Shown: positions 10,793-22,153, counted from the first letter of the stretch. The stretch: 64,000 nucleotides of DNA from Yersinia similis (GCF_001053095.1 NZ_CGBP01000019.1:1-64000); one strand, 5' to 3'. The notes: generated by a model not told the origin, from the sequence alone. Numbers and translations are program-made.

Positions 10793-11758
10793 TTATGAAA
10801 TGAGTGTTTCTAATCGCGCCATAATAGTGGCCGCAGAGAGGGTATCCATTCTTTTTTGCTCGGAAATCATGGCAATTTGGTTTTTCCCATAGCCGCCAAT
10901 TAAACCGGGGTCAGTGGGGCCAAACAGTGTGATGTTCGGGCGATCCAGTGCGGCGGTCAGATGGCTGAGGCCAGTATCGACAGAGACTACCGCTTTTGCC
11001 CCCGCCAGAACCTCGGCGACCTGTTGAAGACTGAGCTTAGGCAGAACCTCTACGTATGGAAAATGTTCAGCTAATCGTAAAGCGCGCTGATGCTCATGTT
11101 CTGCGCCCCATGGCAGTTTGATTTTTAAACCTGTGGGTTGCACTAACTCAATCAATTGTACCCAATGACTTTCGGGCCAGTGCTTGTTGTCACGGGTCGT
11201 CGCATGAAGGAAAACCAAGTACTGACCGGCATCAGCCGGTAACTTTTTTAAAAAGCGTTGTGCGATGGCATAGTCGCCTTCACTTTCCGGTTTGTCATAG
11301 CCGAGGCTTTTAGCGAACAGTTGGCGTATACGTTCTACAGCATGTTGTTTGGTATCAATTTCATGACGGCAGTTATAAAACCAGCTGGCAAACGGCTCAC
11401 GGGCACTTTTACAATCCGGCCCGTGCTTCGTGCCTTTCGCCATCCGGGTTATCAGCGCAGCGCTTTTAATCAGCCCTTGGGCATCAATGACCAGATCATA
11501 ACTGCGTTGTTGTACCACACGTTTAAAATCACAGCGTTCCTGCCGGGTATCACTACCAAACCAGTTTTTACGCCAACGGCGGATGGCCACCGGGATCACT
11601 TTATCCACCGCCGGATGCCAACTGGGGATTTGGCTGAACCCTTCTTCTACCACCCAATCGAAGCGAATACCGGGTATGGCATTCATGGCATCAGTCAGCG
11701 CGGGTAAGGTATGTAAAACATCGCCCATTGAAGAGGTTTTAACGATCAATACGTGCAT
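10793..11758 (-). CDS. waaC: LPS heptosyltransferase I
   Basis: Transfers the first L-glycero-D-manno-heptose to Kdo2-lipid A. The start MHVLIVKTSSMGDVLHTLPA gives 321 residues of the GT9 family. Conserved segments include VIDAQGLIKSA, FLHATTRDNKHWPESHW and SVDTGLSHLTAALDRPNITLFGPT (split here as SVDTGLSHLTAALDRP and ITLFGPT). The start codon overlaps the waaF stop by one base (TAATG), so the two are translationally coupled. Confidence 0.97.
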   Translation of the reverse strand: MHVLIVKTSSMGDVLHTLPALTDAMNAIPGIRFDWVVEEGFSQIPSWHPAVDKVIPVAIRRWRKNWFGSDTRQERCDFKRVVQQRSYDLVIDAQGLIKSAALITRMAKGTKHGPDCKSAREPFASWFYNCRHEIDTKQHAVERIRQLFAKSLGYDKPESEGDYAIAQRFLKKLPADAGQYLVFLHATTRDNKHWPESHWVQLIELVQPTGLKIKLPWGAEHEHQRALRLAEHFPYVEVLPKLSLQQVAEVLAGAKAVVSVDTGLSHLTAALDRPNITLFGPTDPGLIGGYGKNQIAMISEQKRMDTLSAATIMARLETLIS

Positions 11759-12822
11759 TAATCGCCCCCTTTGGCTGAGCATTTTTGCGTGACTAATTGC
11801 TTCTCAAGAGCGGCCATCACTTGTTCGGGTTGGATATCAATCAAACTTTGATGATAGCCCTGTGCAGAATCGCCCTTGCGGACTTTGTGATAGCCGGTAA
11901 TCAGGCGGATTACCGTGGCTTTCTCTGATAGTGGTGGCGTGAAGTCTGGGCTGCTCGGGCCGTACAATGCCACTAATGGTTTGTTGAGTGCTGCCGCGAC
12001 ATGCATTAAACCAGAATCGTTACTCACAACAGCACTACAGGCGGCGATGAGAACGACAGCTTGTTCCAGTGAGGTTTGCCCCGCCAGATTGAGGCAATAT
12101 TCGCGATCTGTATCGCTCAATGCCAGACGTATATCTTCACCAGCTTCATTGTCTTTCGCAGAGCCAAATAAGACGACCTGATAGCCATCATCAATCAATT
12201 TTTGCGCCAGCGTGGCGTAGTGATAATGTGGCCAACGTTTCGCTGGCCCAAATTCTGCACCGGGGCAGAATCCAATAATGGGCCGGTTATCCGTCAGGTT
12301 GAATGAGGCAGTCGTCTCTGCAATTTCTTCGTCGCGTACTTGCAATTGCGGCCACAACAACGGTTGTGGTAAATCTGCCGCTGAACGAATACGTTCTTTA
12401 TCATAGGCCAATGCGACGTAGCGCTGGACCATCATCGGGAAGGCTTGCTTATCCAGAATACGGAGGTCATTGAGCAGGAAGTAACGCATTTCGCCGCGCC
12501 AGCCAATACGTCGTTTGATCCCTGAAAAGTAAGGGATCAGCGCAGATTTAAATGAGTTGGGCAACACGTAAGCACGATCATACTCGGTTTCACGTAAGGC
12601 CAGACCCAAACGGCGACGCTCCTCAAAGGCAAATGTCCCATGGCCTAATGGCATTGGGATTGCGTGACGGACTTCTGGCATTCTGGTCAGAAGCGGGCGG
12701 CACCATGCGGGTGCCATCACATCAATGTCTGCTGCCGGATATTCGGCCTTCAGGGTACGGTAAAGACTTTGCGACATCATCATATCGCCAACCCATGAAG
12801 GGCCGATGACCAGTATTTTCAT
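11758..12822 (-). CDS. waaF: LPS heptosyltransferase II
   Basis: Adds the second heptose of the inner core. A GT9 enzyme of 354 residues from MKILVIGPSWVGDMMMSQSL, with the acceptor and donor motifs GFCPGAEFGPAKRWP and SNDSGLMHVAAAL. It lies between hldD, which supplies the heptose donor, and waaC, forming the operon hldD-waaF-waaC. The ORF can be extended four codons upstream, but MKILVIGPSWVGD is the family N terminus. Confidence 0.97.
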   Translation of the reverse strand: MKILVIGPSWVGDMMMSQSLYRTLKAEYPAADIDVMAPAWCRPLLTRMPEVRHAIPMPLGHGTFAFEERRRLGLALRETEYDRAYVLPNSFKSALIPYFSGIKRRIGWRGEMRYFLLNDLRILDKQAFPMMVQRYVALAYDKERIRSAADLPQPLLWPQLQVRDEEIAETTASFNLTDNRPIIGFCPGAEFGPAKRWPHYHYATLAQKLIDDGYQVVLFGSAKDNEAGEDIRLALSDTDREYCLNLAGQTSLEQAVVLIAACSAVVSNDSGLMHVAAALNKPLVALYGPSSPDFTPPLSEKATVIRLITGYHKVRKGDSAQGYHQSLIDIQPEQVMAALEKQLVTQKCSAKGGD

Positions 12823-12852
12823 ACCGTTTATCAATTCCTTGCAGCAAGTGAT

Positions 12853-13785
12853 TTAGACTGAGCGATTGAGCCAGACCAGATATTCTTTGACGCCTTCAGC
12901 GACCGTTTTAAACGGCTTACCATAACCGGCAGCCCGTAATTTAGTGAGATCGGCTTGCGTGTATGCCTGATAGCGGCCTTTCAGTTTTTCAGGAAACTCG
13001 ATGTATTCTACTGGCCCACTTTGGTGATAATCCACCACTGCATCAGCGACAGCCTGGAAGGATTCCGCCCGGCCAGTACCGCAGTTGAAAATACCCGATA
13101 CGCCGTTTTGCCAGAACCACAGATTAACGTCAGCAACATCACCCACATAGATGAAATCACGTTTAAAGTTTTCGCTGCCCGCGAATAACTTAGGCCTTTC
13201 TCCCGCATTAATCTGGTTATTTAGATGGAAAGCGACACTGGCCATGCTGCCCTTATGGCCTTCACGTGGACCATAAACATTAAAATAACGGAATCCACAA
13301 ATCTGTGAGTCTGCTTGTGGCAGAATTTCACGCACATACTGATCAAACAAGAATTTGGAATAGCCATAAACGTTAAGTGGCTGTTCGTACTGACGGTCTT
13401 CAATAAAGTTGTCAGTGCGCCCACCGTAAGTGGCGGCAGAAGAGGCATATAAGAAAGGAATACCACGGTCCAGACAGAAGTGAAGGATATCTTTAGAATA
13501 CTGATAGTTGTTATCCATCATGTACTTGCCATCCCACTCAGTGGTGGAAGAACAAGCGCCTTCGTGGAAAATAGCATCGATATCGCCCATGTCATCACCA
13601 GCAACAATACTGGCGACAAAATCTTCTTTATCCATGTAATCCGCGATATCCAGATCAACCAGATTGACGAATTTAGTGCCGTCTTTGAGGTTATCAACTA
13701 CCAGAATATCTTTGTAGCCAATATTATTCAGAGACTTAACTATATTGCTGCCAATAAAACCTGCGCCGCCTGTGACGATAATCAT
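12853..13785 (-). CDS. hldD: ADP-L-glycero-D-manno-heptose 6-epimerase
   Basis: Epimerises the C6 position of ADP-D-glycero-D-manno-heptose to give the donor used by WaaC and WaaF. An extended short-chain dehydrogenase with the nucleotide-binding [11 protein letters not shown] at residues 6-16 and the catalytic YGYSK near residue 140. The start [12 protein letters not shown] gives 310 residues, the family length. It is the first gene of the heptose operon. The fifteen upstream in-frame codons are not conserved. Confidence 0.97.
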   Translation of the reverse strand: MIIVTGGAGFIGSNIVKSLNNIGYKDILVVDNLKDGTKFVNLVDLDIADYMDKEDFVASIVAGDDMGDIDAIFHEGACSSTTEWDGKYMMDNNYQYSKDILHFCLDRGIPFLYASSAATYGGRTDNFIEDRQYEQPLNVYGYSKFLFDQYVREILPQADSQICGFRYFNVYGPREGHKGSMASVAFHLNNQINAGERPKLFAGSENFKRDFIYVGDVADVNLWFWQNGVSGIFNCGTGRAESFQAVADAVVDYHQSGPVEYIEFPEKLKGRYQAYTQADLTKLRAAGYGKPFKTVAEGVKEYLVWLNRSV

Positions 13786-14030
13786 CGTATTCACCCTTGC
13801 TAATTTTCTTGGTTGGGCACAATACCCCACACTCTATTTGGCACTATCATAACATTTCATAGGATAGCGCACAGCGGGAAGGGGGCTAATCTCGCTGTTT
13901 TCTAGCCACTTTAGGATAGTTTGCCGTGATATATGCTACATTTTTGACAATATAAGATAAGGTTTCTCGTCAGTTTGCCCACCAAGCAGTAAAATATTGT
14001 GTGCAATTGCCAATCTTGGAGATAACCGAA

Positions 14031-15242
14031 ATGTCCCTACCTTGTAACAAGCACCCCTTTTATCAGCAATTAGAACAACAACTCGAAACGACTCGTGCTG
14101 AAGGGTTGTATAAAAACGAACGCATTATTACTTCTGCACAGCAAGCTAATATCGCTGTTGCTGATGGCAGCTGGGTGATTAACTTTTGCGCTAATAACTA
14201 TCTGGGGCTGGCAAACCATCCAAAACTTATTGCAGCCGCTAAAGCCGGCATGGATACCCATGGGTTTGGCATGGCTTCAGTCCGTTTTATCTGTGGTACC
14301 CAAGACATACATAAAGAGCTGGAGCATAAGCTCGCCAATTTCCTTGGGATGGAAGACGCTATCCTGTACTCCTCTTGCTTTGATGCTAACGGCGGGCTAT
14401 TTGAAACCCTGTTAGGGCCTGAAGATGCCATTATTTCCGATGCGTTGAATCATGCCTCAATCATTGATGGCGTACGGCTATGTAAAGCCAAGCGTTATCG
14501 TTATGCCAACAATGATATGACAGAGCTGGAAGCGCAGCTAAAACAAGCGAAAGCGGAAGGGGCCCGCCATATCATGATTGCCACCGATGGTGTGTTCTCC
14601 ATGGATGGTGTGATTGCTAACTTAAAAAGGGTGTGTGACCTTGCTGATGAATATCAGGCGCTGGTTATGGTCGATGATTCACATGCTGTGGGGGTGATTG
14701 GTGCGAATGGGCGGGGGACTCATGAATACTGCGAAGTGATGGATCGCGTTGATATTATCACTGGTACCTTGGGCAAAGCACTCGGCGGTGCATCCGGCGG
14801 TTATACTGCCGGGCGCAAAGAGTTGGTTGAGTGGCTGCGCCAGCGTTCACGGCCTTATCTATTTTCAAACTCACTGGCTCCAGCGATTGTAGCCGCGTCC
14901 ATTGAAGTCTTGTTACTGCTGGAAGAGGGAGGCGCATTGCGTGATCGTCTATGGGCTAATGCGCGCTTATTCCGTGAGAAGATGAGTGCTGCTGGTTTCA
15001 CTTTGGCAGGTGCTGATCATGCCATTATTCCTGTCATGTTGGGTGAGGCTAAACTGGCGCAGGATTTTGCCAATGCCTTGCTGAAAGAAGGCATTTATGT
15101 CACCGGTTTCTTCTTTCCGGTCGTGCCGAAGGGGCAGGCCCGTATTCGTACCCAGATGTCTGCGGGCCATACCACTGAGCAAGTTGAACGTGCTATCGAG
15201 GCATTTGTGCGTATTGGTAAGCAACTTAATGTTATTGCGTAA
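14031..15242 (+). CDS. kbl: 2-amino-3-ketobutyrate CoA ligase (glycine C-acetyltransferase)
   Basis: A PLP enzyme that cleaves 2-amino-3-ketobutyrate with CoA to glycine and acetyl-CoA, the second step of threonine catabolism. The PLP lysine sits in [24 protein letters not shown]-type and [10 protein letters not shown] segments also fit the alpha-oxoamine synthase family. The start [18 protein letters not shown] gives 403 residues. It is followed 9 bases later by tdh, which makes its substrate. Confidence 0.97.
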   Translation: MSLPCNKHPFYQQLEQQLETTRAEGLYKNERIITSAQQANIAVADGSWVINFCANNYLGLANHPKLIAAAKAGMDTHGFGMASVRFICGTQDIHKELEHKLANFLGMEDAILYSSCFDANGGLFETLLGPEDAIISDALNHASIIDGVRLCKAKRYRYANNDMTELEAQLKQAKAEGARHIMIATDGVFSMDGVIANLKRVCDLADEYQALVMVDDSHAVGVIGANGRGTHEYCEVMDRVDIITGTLGKALGGASGGYTAGRKELVEWLRQRSRPYLFSNSLAPAIVAASIEVLLLLEEGGALRDRLWANARLFREKMSAAGFTLAGADHAIIPVMLGEAKLAQDFANALLKEGIYVTGFFFPVVPKGQARIRTQMSAGHTTEQVERAIEAFVRIGKQLNVIA

Positions 15243-15251
15243 GGGATTTTC

Positions 15252-16277
15252 ATGAAAGCACTTTCTAAACTGAAAGCAGAAGAAGGCATTTGGATGACCG
15301 ATGTGCCACAGCCAGAGCTGGGTCACAACGATATCATGATCAAAATTCGCAAAACGGCTATCTGTGGTACTGACGTACATATCTATAACTGGGATGAATG
15401 GTCACAAAAAACCATCCCCGTTCCAATGGTCGTTGGTCATGAATATGTCGGTGAAGTTGTGGCCATTGGGCAGGAAGTTAAAGGTTTTAATATTGGTGAC
15501 CGGGTGTCTGGTGAAGGCCATATTACATGCGGTCACTGCCGTAACTGCCGTGGTGGTCGTACCCACCTTTGTCGTAATACGGTGGGTGTTGGCGTGAATC
15601 GCCCTGGTTCGTTTGCCGAGTATTTGGTGATCCCTGCTTTTAACGCGTTCAAGATCCCAGACAATATTTCTGATGAGCTTGCGGCTATTTTTGACCCCTT
15701 CGGCAATGCGGTTCATACCGCGTTATCTTTTGATTTAGTCGGCGAAGATGTGTTGGTCTCCGGCGCTGGCCCAATTGGTATCATGGCCGCCGCAGTCTGT
15801 AAGCATGTGGGCGCTCGCCATGTTGTCATCACCGATGTGAATGAATATCGCCTTGATCTGGCCCGTAAAATGGGCGTGACCCGTGCCGTTAACGTCAGCA
15901 AAGAGAATCTGAATGACGTTATGACGGAATTGGGCATGACCGAAGGGTTTGATGTGGGCTTGGAGATGTCAGGTGCTCCCCCAGCTTTCCGTTCATTACT
16001 TAATTCAATGAATCATGGCGGTCGTATAGCGATGCTGGGAATACCGCCGTCCGATATGTCGATAGACTGGAATCAGGTTATCTTTAAAGGGCTGTTTATC
16101 AAGGGGATTTATGGCCGTGAGATGTTCGAAACCTGGTACAAAATGGCCGCGCTGATTCAGTCTGGTTTGGACCTAACCCCAATTATTACCCACCGTTTTC
16201 CTATTGATGAATTCCAGCAAGGGTTTGACGCCATGCGTTCGGGTAAATCGGGCAAAGTGGTATTAAGCTGGGATTAG
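15252..16277 (+). CDS. tdh: L-threonine 3-dehydrogenase
   Basis: Zinc-dependent, NAD-linked oxidation of L-threonine to 2-amino-3-ketobutyrate. The medium-chain dehydrogenase fold is clear: catalytic zinc site around [15 protein letters not shown] and GHEYVG, the structural zinc cysteines in [15 protein letters not shown], and the Rossmann motif [11 protein letters not shown]. The length of 341 equals E. coli. It is cotranscribed with kbl. Confidence 0.98.
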   Translation: MKALSKLKAEEGIWMTDVPQPELGHNDIMIKIRKTAICGTDVHIYNWDEWSQKTIPVPMVVGHEYVGEVVAIGQEVKGFNIGDRVSGEGHITCGHCRNCRGGRTHLCRNTVGVGVNRPGSFAEYLVIPAFNAFKIPDNISDELAAIFDPFGNAVHTALSFDLVGEDVLVSGAGPIGIMAAAVCKHVGARHVVITDVNEYRLDLARKMGVTRAVNVSKENLNDVMTELGMTEGFDVGLEMSGAPPAFRSLLNSMNHGGRIAMLGIPPSDMSIDWNQVIFKGLFIKGIYGREMFETWYKMAALIQSGLDLTPIITHRFPIDEFQQGFDAMRSGKSGKVVLSWD

Positions 16278-16347
16278 TTATACCCTTCGGACTTGGCGTT
16301 AAAGGTGGACTTGGCGTGGCAAAATTGCCAGATATGACATCAAGTCC
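16276..16347. repeat. Degenerate copy of the dispersed intergenic repeat
   Basis: It begins TATACCCTTCGGACTTGGCG, resembling the TATACCCTTCGTACTTG edge seen at 40104 and 59979, with a duplicated GGACTTGGCGT. It lies just past the tdh stop. Confidence 0.4.
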
Positions 16348-16432
16348 TTGTCATGATTAAGTTTTTTGTGCGCCGTACGCCTTCCCGCCACTTGATATTT
16401 ATATCAGTGATTAAAATAAAGCGAGCTACCGA

Positions 16433-17455
16433 TTATTGTGCTGCCTTAGTGGGTGGCACTTTTTCCGTATTTTTAATCGCTTTCGGTTCATCAACAGGTG
16501 CTGCCGGTTGCGCTGGCGTAAAATATTGTTGCCAATGTTGCTGAATAAATATGACCGCCGGGTTTTGCATCAGGCTTTCGCCCAATAAGATAAACAGCTT
16601 ATCAGCGTAGACTTTCTCAGGCACATAGCTGGCTTTCGCTTTACATAGCTTGATGGCTTGCAGACGTTGACCTTCCGCTGGCTCACGTGGTTTTGTTTTG
16701 CCCGAAGAGACGACGCCACTGTTATTTTGCACCGATTCATTCAGCAGCGCACTGGGTCTGACTAAGACGATATCGGCAGGTAACTGAGGCAACATTTGTT
16801 GCAATACTTTAATGGTCGCTGGGTGGGGGTGCCCGATAGCAATCGCTGAGCCATTACGGCGTGCCAATTCTACCGCCCGGTTAAATTGTTGACGGATCGC
16901 CGCTTCATTTTGTGAGTCATCTAAAAAAATTTTTCGCTTGATCACTTTGACACCGGTGCCTTCGGCGGCTTTACTCGCCTGGCTATTACTAATAGTCACA
17001 CTGTCGAGGAAATAGAACTGGTAACTTTCCAACGCCTGCATCACTTTCTGCATACCCGGTAAACTTGAGGTCATCGCACTGCCCATATGGTTATTCATGC
17101 CTTTCGCATAAGGGACGTTATTCACTGCCTGGCGGATGATGCGCTGAATTTCCTCGCTGCTCATTGAAGGCTGCAAGGTATCACGCTCCAGTGGCTGTTT
17201 ACTCTGCGGGGCCATCGGCAAATGGATCAGGATTTCACGCCCCTGATTATGGGCTTTGGTTGCCATCTCTCTGGCATAAGGAGCATTAGGCAGAATAGCC
17301 ACTGAAATGGGCAGGGGCATCTGTAAAATCTTATTTTCGTTTTGGGGGCGATAACCAAAATCGTCAATAACAATAGAGAGTTTGCCGGCCTGTGCTGCGC
17401 TGGCGATGAATAGAGTGCTTACGATGATAAATTGGCGTGTGTTGACGTAGCGCAA
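16433..17455 (-). CDS. yibQ: Divergent polysaccharide deacetylase family protein
   Basis: A 340-residue exported protein: residues 1-23 look like a signal peptide (FIIVSTLFIASAAQA), followed by the DUF610/divergent polysaccharide deacetylase domain (KLSIVIDDFGYRPQNENK, HLPMAPQSKQPLE, NHMGSAMTS, AIGHPHP). The start codon is TTG, preceded by AGGGA; no ATG or GTG is available between the envC stop and this point. Substrate is not established. It lies 23 bases after envC in the gpmI-envC-yibQ unit, which suggests a cell-envelope role. Confidence 0.9.
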   Translation of the reverse strand: MRYVNTRQFIIVSTLFIASAAQAGKLSIVIDDFGYRPQNENKILQMPLPISVAILPNAPYAREMATKAHNQGREILIHLPMAPQSKQPLERDTLQPSMSSEEIQRIIRQAVNNVPYAKGMNNHMGSAMTSSLPGMQKVMQALESYQFYFLDSVTISNSQASKAAEGTGVKVIKRKIFLDDSQNEAAIRQQFNRAVELARRNGSAIAIGHPHPATIKVLQQMLPQLPADIVLVRPSALLNESVQNNSGVVSSGKTKPREPAEGQRLQAIKLCKAKASYVPEKVYADKLFILLGESLMQNPAVIFIQQHWQQYFTPAQPAAPVDEPKAIKNTEKVPPTKAAQ

Positions 17456-17478
17456 TACGTGTTCCCTAACGTTGTTCC

Positions 17479-18849
17479 CTATCTTCCTAACCAGGGTTGT
17501 GGGTTAACGGCTTGTCCCTGACGGCGGATTTCGAAATAGAGCGATGGCTCGCCCTGCCCACCGCTGGTACCAACGAGTGCGATAGGCTGGCCCGCTTTAA
17601 CCTGAGCGCCAACATTGACTAAGGCACTTTGGTTGTAGCCATACAAACTCATATCCCCTTTCCCATGCTCAATAACCACCACCAAGCCATAACCTTGTAA
17701 CCAGTCAGCCAGTAAAACACGGCCATCTGCGATGGCTTTTACTTCGCTGCCTTCTGGTGCGGTGATAACCATCCCTTTCCAGCGTAGTTCGCCTTGTAAG
17801 GGGTCGCCGAAACGGTGGGACACGTTACCACGAACGGGCCATAGGGCCTGACCACCAGGACGGCCCAAGCCACCGGTGCGCGCCATCAATGAGCGCTCAC
17901 TTTCACTAGGTTTATAACTGGTACCGGTCTTCTTCGCTTGCTGCTCTTTTACTTTTATCTTTTCACGCACACGGGCCGCTTCTTTGGCCTCCCGTTCCGC
18001 CCGAGCTTTGGCTTCCCGTTCCGCTTTGGCGATTTGGTCGCGTAAACGGCTTTCGTTCAATTTTAACTCCGCCAGACTCTGCTGATCTTTCTCCAGCGAA
18101 GCTTCCAGCGATGTCAGGGTTTTTTGGCGGGCAATACGCGCTTGTTCCAGCTTCTGTTGCTGCGCTTTTTGTTCATCCAGCAATGCCTTGTGTTGATTCT
18201 GTTTTTGCTCCAGTGTTTTTTTCTCCGCGGACAGCGTGGTACGTGTCTGCTTCAACTCTTCAATGGCTTTTTGCCTGGCTTCATTCAGGTAACTGAAATA
18301 AGCCAGAATACGCTCACTGCGCTGACTCTCTTCGCCACTTAAAATAAGTTGTAAGCTACTGTGCTGACCTTGTTTAAACGCCGCTGCAAGTTGTTTAGAA
18401 AGAATATTTTGCTGTTGCGACTGCTGATTTTGCAGTTTTTCAATCGAGGTAGTGAGACTGGAAACATCTTTACTCAGTTCAGCCAGGGTAGCCTGGGTCT
18501 CGTGCAGGCTGCGGCTGGTCTGAGCAATTGTATTTTCTTGCTGTTTTAGTTGATCCAACAATGAATTGCGTTGCTGTTTTTGCTGCTGAACACTTTTTTC
18601 TTTTTCAGCGATATCCTGCTGAAGGGTTTTGAGTTGGTTTTTATTATCTGATGCTTTGGCCGCGACAGGTGTTTCGGCAGCCAGACCAGAAAATGGCAAT
18701 AACAGTACGCCAGCACAAAAAGCGCTGGCATAGAGTGTTGACCACGGCAGACGGCCCAACTTATCTGACAGCAGAGAGGGAGACTCTCTACTGTCAGAGA
18801 CGGCATCTTTCGTAGTTATTGATTTTGCCAATAACTCTCTATCCTTCAT
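17479..18849 (-). CDS. envC: Murein hydrolase activator EnvC
   Basis: A periplasmic protein that activates the amidases AmiA and AmiB at the division septum under FtsEX control. The 456 residues contain a hydrophobic export segment (about 36-58, ending in GLAAETPVA), a long coiled coil rich in K, Q and E (about 70-300), and a C-terminal LytM/M23 domain (GMVITAPEGSEVKAIADGRV to SLYFEIRRQG) that lacks the full zinc ligand set, as expected for a non-catalytic activator. The N terminus is some 35 residues longer than E. coli EnvC. It lies 9 bases after gpmI. Confidence 0.95.
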   Translation of the reverse strand: MKDRELLAKSITTKDAVSDSRESPSLLSDKLGRLPWSTLYASAFCAGVLLLPFSGLAAETPVAAKASDNKNQLKTLQQDIAEKEKSVQQQKQQRNSLLDQLKQQENTIAQTSRSLHETQATLAELSKDVSSLTTSIEKLQNQQSQQQNILSKQLAAAFKQGQHSSLQLILSGEESQRSERILAYFSYLNEARQKAIEELKQTRTTLSAEKKTLEQKQNQHKALLDEQKAQQQKLEQARIARQKTLTSLEASLEKDQQSLAELKLNESRLRDQIAKAEREAKARAEREAKEAARVREKIKVKEQQAKKTGTSYKPSESERSLMARTGGLGRPGGQALWPVRGNVSHRFGDPLQGELRWKGMVITAPEGSEVKAIADGRVLLADWLQGYGLVVVIEHGKGDMSLYGYNQSALVNVGAQVKAGQPIALVGTSGGQGEPSLYFEIRRQGQAVNPQPWLGR

Positions 18850-18858
18850 AGCGAAGGA

Positions 18859-20406
18859 TTATTCCACGATGAACAGCGGCTTACCAGTCATCTCTTGTGG
18901 GATTTCCATTTCCATCAGTGACAACATGGTTGGTGCGATATCAGAAAGCTTACCACCTTCAACAGCTTTAACGGCTTTGTTACCTACGTAAATCAGGGGT
19001 ACAGGCAGGCTGGTATGGGCGGTGTGCGCCTGGCCAGTTTCCGGGTCACGCATTTGCTCGGCGTTGCCGTGGTCAGCGGTGATCAACAATTGACCATCGG
19101 CTGCTTTCACTGCTGCAACCACTTGTTCGATGCATTTATCCAGTGTTTCAACCGCTTTCACTGCCGCATCGTAATCACCGGTATGGCCGACCATGTCGCC
19201 ATTCGGATAGTTACAAATGATCACATCATATTTACCGCTACCGATGGCGCTGACCAGTTTTTCCGTCAGTTCTGCTGAACTCATCTCGGGTTGCAGGTCA
19301 TAGGTGGCTACTTTCGGTGAGTTGATCAGAATACGGTCTTCGCCTTTAAATGGTTCTTCAACGCCGCCGTTATAGAAGAAGGTAACGTGAGCATATTTTT
19401 CAGTTTCGGAAATGCGTAACTGGGTTTTGTCATGCTTCATCAACCATTCACCGAATGTATTTGTTAGTGATGCGGATGGATAAGCACAGGCGACTTTAAT
19501 ATCCGCAGCATATTCGGTTAGCATGATGAAATCGCCGAAGTTAACCACTTTATCTCGCTTGAAACCATCAAAGTCAGCATTAACAAAGGTGCGCGTAATT
19601 TGGCGGGCGCGGTCAGCACGGAAATTCATAAAGATTAATGCATCACCATCGTTCATGGCAGCATCGGTTTCGCCAGTTGCTTGAATCACGGTTGGTTTAA
19701 CAAATTCATCATTTTCACCACGGGCATAGGCCGCTTGCAGGCCCGCAACCGCGTTATCTGCAGTAAATTCGCCTTTCGCTTGGGTCAGTAAATCGTATGC
19801 CAGTTGCACGCGATCCCAACGGTTATCACGGTCCATGGCATAGTAACGGCCAATAATCGACGCGATACGGCCATGACCCAGTTCAGCAAACTTGGCTGTG
19901 AATCGTTCCAGTGATGACTCGGCACTGCGTGGTGGGGTATCACGTCCATCGAGGAAGGCGTGCAGATAAATGGCAGCTGCACCGCGTTTAGCGGCCAACT
20001 CAACCATTGCCATAATGTGGTCTTCATGACTGTGTACGCCACCGGCAGATAATAACCCCATAATATGAACAGCTTTACCTGCTTTAACGGCTTTATCAAC
20101 TGCAGCAGTCAGGGTTGGATTCGTGAAGAAGTCACCGTCTTCGATCTCTTTGTCGAGGCGGGTCAGATCCTGATAAACAATGCGCCCAGCGCCCAGATTG
20201 ACGTGACCGACTTCAGAGTTACCCATTTGCCCATCAGGCAGGCCTACATCCAGACCAGAAGCGGCGATCAACGTGTGAGGCTGTTGCTGCCATAACACGT
20301 CTATTACCGGGGTTTTGGCATTCAAAATAGCATTATCCTGCTGTTCTTCACGGTGACCGTAACCATCAAGAATCGTCAGAACCAGTGGTTTTTTAGTGCT
20401 CGACAT
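18859..20406 (-). CDS. gpmI: 2,3-bisphosphoglycerate-independent phosphoglycerate mutase
   Basis: Manganese-dependent interconversion of 3- and 2-phosphoglycerate in glycolysis. The 515 residues include the N-terminal metal site [12 protein letters not shown], the phosphoserine region [16 protein letters not shown] (Ser near 64), and the C-terminal metal site [11 protein letters not shown]. The start [17 protein letters not shown] is the family N terminus. It is the first gene of gpmI-envC-yibQ. Confidence 0.97.
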   Translation of the reverse strand: MSSTKKPLVLTILDGYGHREEQQDNAILNAKTPVIDVLWQQQPHTLIAASGLDVGLPDGQMGNSEVGHVNLGAGRIVYQDLTRLDKEIEDGDFFTNPTLTAAVDKAVKAGKAVHIMGLLSAGGVHSHEDHIMAMVELAAKRGAAAIYLHAFLDGRDTPPRSAESSLERFTAKFAELGHGRIASIIGRYYAMDRDNRWDRVQLAYDLLTQAKGEFTADNAVAGLQAAYARGENDEFVKPTVIQATGETDAAMNDGDALIFMNFRADRARQITRTFVNADFDGFKRDKVVNFGDFIMLTEYAADIKVACAYPSASLTNTFGEWLMKHDKTQLRISETEKYAHVTFFYNGGVEEPFKGEDRILINSPKVATYDLQPEMSSAELTEKLVSAIGSGKYDVIICNYPNGDMVGHTGDYDAAVKAVETLDKCIEQVVAAVKAADGQLLITADHGNAEQMRDPETGQAHTAHTSLPVPLIYVGNKAVKAVEGGKLSDIAPTMLSLMEMEIPQEMTGKPLFIVE

Positions 20407-20782
20407 TGCATAACCTCTTTCTTATAAGTCCAAGTGTTAAATAGCAGCGAACATCACCCTGTAAAGGAAGGAGAATGATATGCGCGGCTATGTACACTCG
20501 GTATCCCCTTTGTACTTGGCATGACAACATTGCTGGGATACCAATGACTTTAGGGATGTGTACCGAGGCGGTAATTTACTACAAAACGGGTTAAAAATAG
20601 CCCAGAGAGATCAACATTGATGTGGGGTTTTGTGCAATTGTCATCATTTAACCAACAAAACTTCCCGAGATTGTTCGCAGTTTCTGCAATAGCGTTTGCT
20701 TATTGGCTGTATTTGCCGCAACGCGCAGGTATACTCTGTGACCTTGAATATTATCCCCTAACTAACGGGAGTTTTTACCCCC
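20407..20782. repeat. gpmI-yibN spacer with an inverted-repeat remnant (20491-20564)
   Basis: The spacer carries nested inverted repeats: TGTACAC (20491-20497) with GTGTACC (20558-20564), and GGTATCCC (20500-20507) with GGGATACC (20535-20542). Between them is CTTTGTACTTGGCATGAC-like sequence. This resembles a decayed copy of the intergenic repeat found elsewhere in the window. The rest would hold the divergent gpmI and yibN promoters. Confidence 0.4.
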
Positions 20783-21217
20783 ATGTTGCAAGAAATTATG
20801 CAATTCATTAGCCAGAATCTAGTTTTGAGTCTGGCTTGGGTGTTGTTGTTCGGTGCTGTAATTTTCACCAGCTTCAAAAGTTCTTTCTCTAAAGTTAAAG
20901 AGGTCACCCGTGGTGAAGCGACGCGCCTGATTAATAAAGAAGATGCGGTTGTGGTTGATATCCGCACACGTGAAGATTATCGCAAGGGCCATATCGCCAG
21001 CTCAATTAACCTGATCCCGAGTGACATTAAAAATGGTAATTTGGGCGAGTTGGAAAAGCACAAAACACAGCCTATTATTGTGGTTTGTGCGATGGGAACA
21101 ACGTCCCGTGCCTCGGCAGATATACTGAGTAAAGCCGGTTTTGAGCGGGTATTCACCTTGAAAGAGGGTATTTCCGGCTGGAGTGGTGAGAACTTACCAC
21201 TGGCGCGTGGTAAATAA
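20783..21217 (+). CDS. yibN: Membrane-anchored rhodanese-like protein
   Basis: A 144-residue protein: one N-terminal membrane segment (about residues 10-27, [16 protein letters not shown]) and a cytoplasmic rhodanese domain with [18 protein letters not shown] and the active-site cysteine in [13 protein letters not shown]. Rhodanese folds carry persulfide sulfur; the acceptor is unknown. It is conserved upstream of grxC and secB. Confidence 0.93.
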   Translation: MLQEIMQFISQNLVLSLAWVLLFGAVIFTSFKSSFSKVKEVTRGEATRLINKEDAVVVDIRTREDYRKGHIASSINLIPSDIKNGNLGELEKHKTQPIIVVCAMGTTSRASADILSKAGFERVFTLKEGISGWSGENLPLARGK

Positions 21218-21335
21218 ACATAAAAGCTTGTGCGTCTGCTATATCGATATTCAGTATATCGGTATTCAGTTGTATAAATGTTTGTTATAAAAATTCGCTA
21301 TATCAATAGATTGTAAATTTAACTGAGGTGTATCC

Positions 21336-21584
21336 ATGGCGAAGATTGAGATGTATACCAAAGCAACATGCCCGTTCTGTCATCGTGCTAAAGCACTGCT
21401 GAACGCCAAAGGTGCTGCTTTCCATGAAATCGCAATAGATAATGACCTGGTCAAACGTGAAGAGATGATTGCTCGTAGCGGGCGGACGACGGTGCCTCAG
21501 ATATTTATTGATGGGCAGCATATCGGTGGCTGTGATGATTTACATGCCCTGGATGCGCGCGGTGGGCTAGATCCACTGCTTTAA
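21336..21584 (+). CDS. grxC: Glutaredoxin 3
   Basis: An 82-residue glutathione-dependent thiol oxidoreductase with the redox motif CPFC in KATCPFCHRAKALL (residues 11-14), the cis-proline TTVPQIFID and the glutathione-binding GGCDDLHAL. SD GAGG lies ahead of the ATG. It precedes secB. Confidence 0.97.
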   Translation: MAKIEMYTKATCPFCHRAKALLNAKGAAFHEIAIDNDLVKREEMIARSGRTTVPQIFIDGQHIGGCDDLHALDARGGLDPLL

Positions 21585-21676
21585 CTCGTCAGTGGGCCCC
21601 ATGACATCAATGGTGGGAAAAGTCCACGACGGAAGAGCTGTTTAATAAGGACGTCTAACTAAGGGTATTTATACAC

Positions 21677-22153
21677 ATGTCAGAACAAAACAACACCGAG
21701 ATGGCTTTTCAGATCCAACGTATCTACACCAAAGACATCTCCTTCGAAGCACCTAATGCTCCGCAGGTTTTCCAGCAGGATTGGCAGCCAGAAGTTAAAC
21801 TTGATCTAGATACGGCTTCCAGCCAACTGGCAGAAGATGTATATGAAGTGGTACTGCGTGTGACTGTAACAGCTTCTTTGGGTGAAGAAACGGCCTTCCT
21901 ATGTGAAGTTCAGCAGGGTGGCATCTTCTCCGTTGCAGGCATCGAAGGCACTCAACTGGCGCATTGTTTAGGGGCATATTGTCCGAATATTTTGTTCCCG
22001 TATGCTCGCGAATGTATCACCAGCTTGGTCTCCCGCGGTACTTTCCCACAGCTGAATTTGGCACCTGTTAACTTTGATGCTCTGTTCATGAATTATCTGC
22101 AACAGCAGGCTGAAGGTGAAGTTGAAGGTGTTGAACAACGTCAGGATGCCTGA
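21677..22153 (+). CDS. secB: Protein-export chaperone SecB
   Basis: A tetrameric cytoplasmic chaperone that keeps precursors unfolded and hands them to SecA. The 158 residues carry the family signature [18 protein letters not shown] and an acidic C-terminal tail. The stop overlaps the gpsA start by one base (TGATG), indicating translational coupling, as in E. coli. Confidence 0.97.
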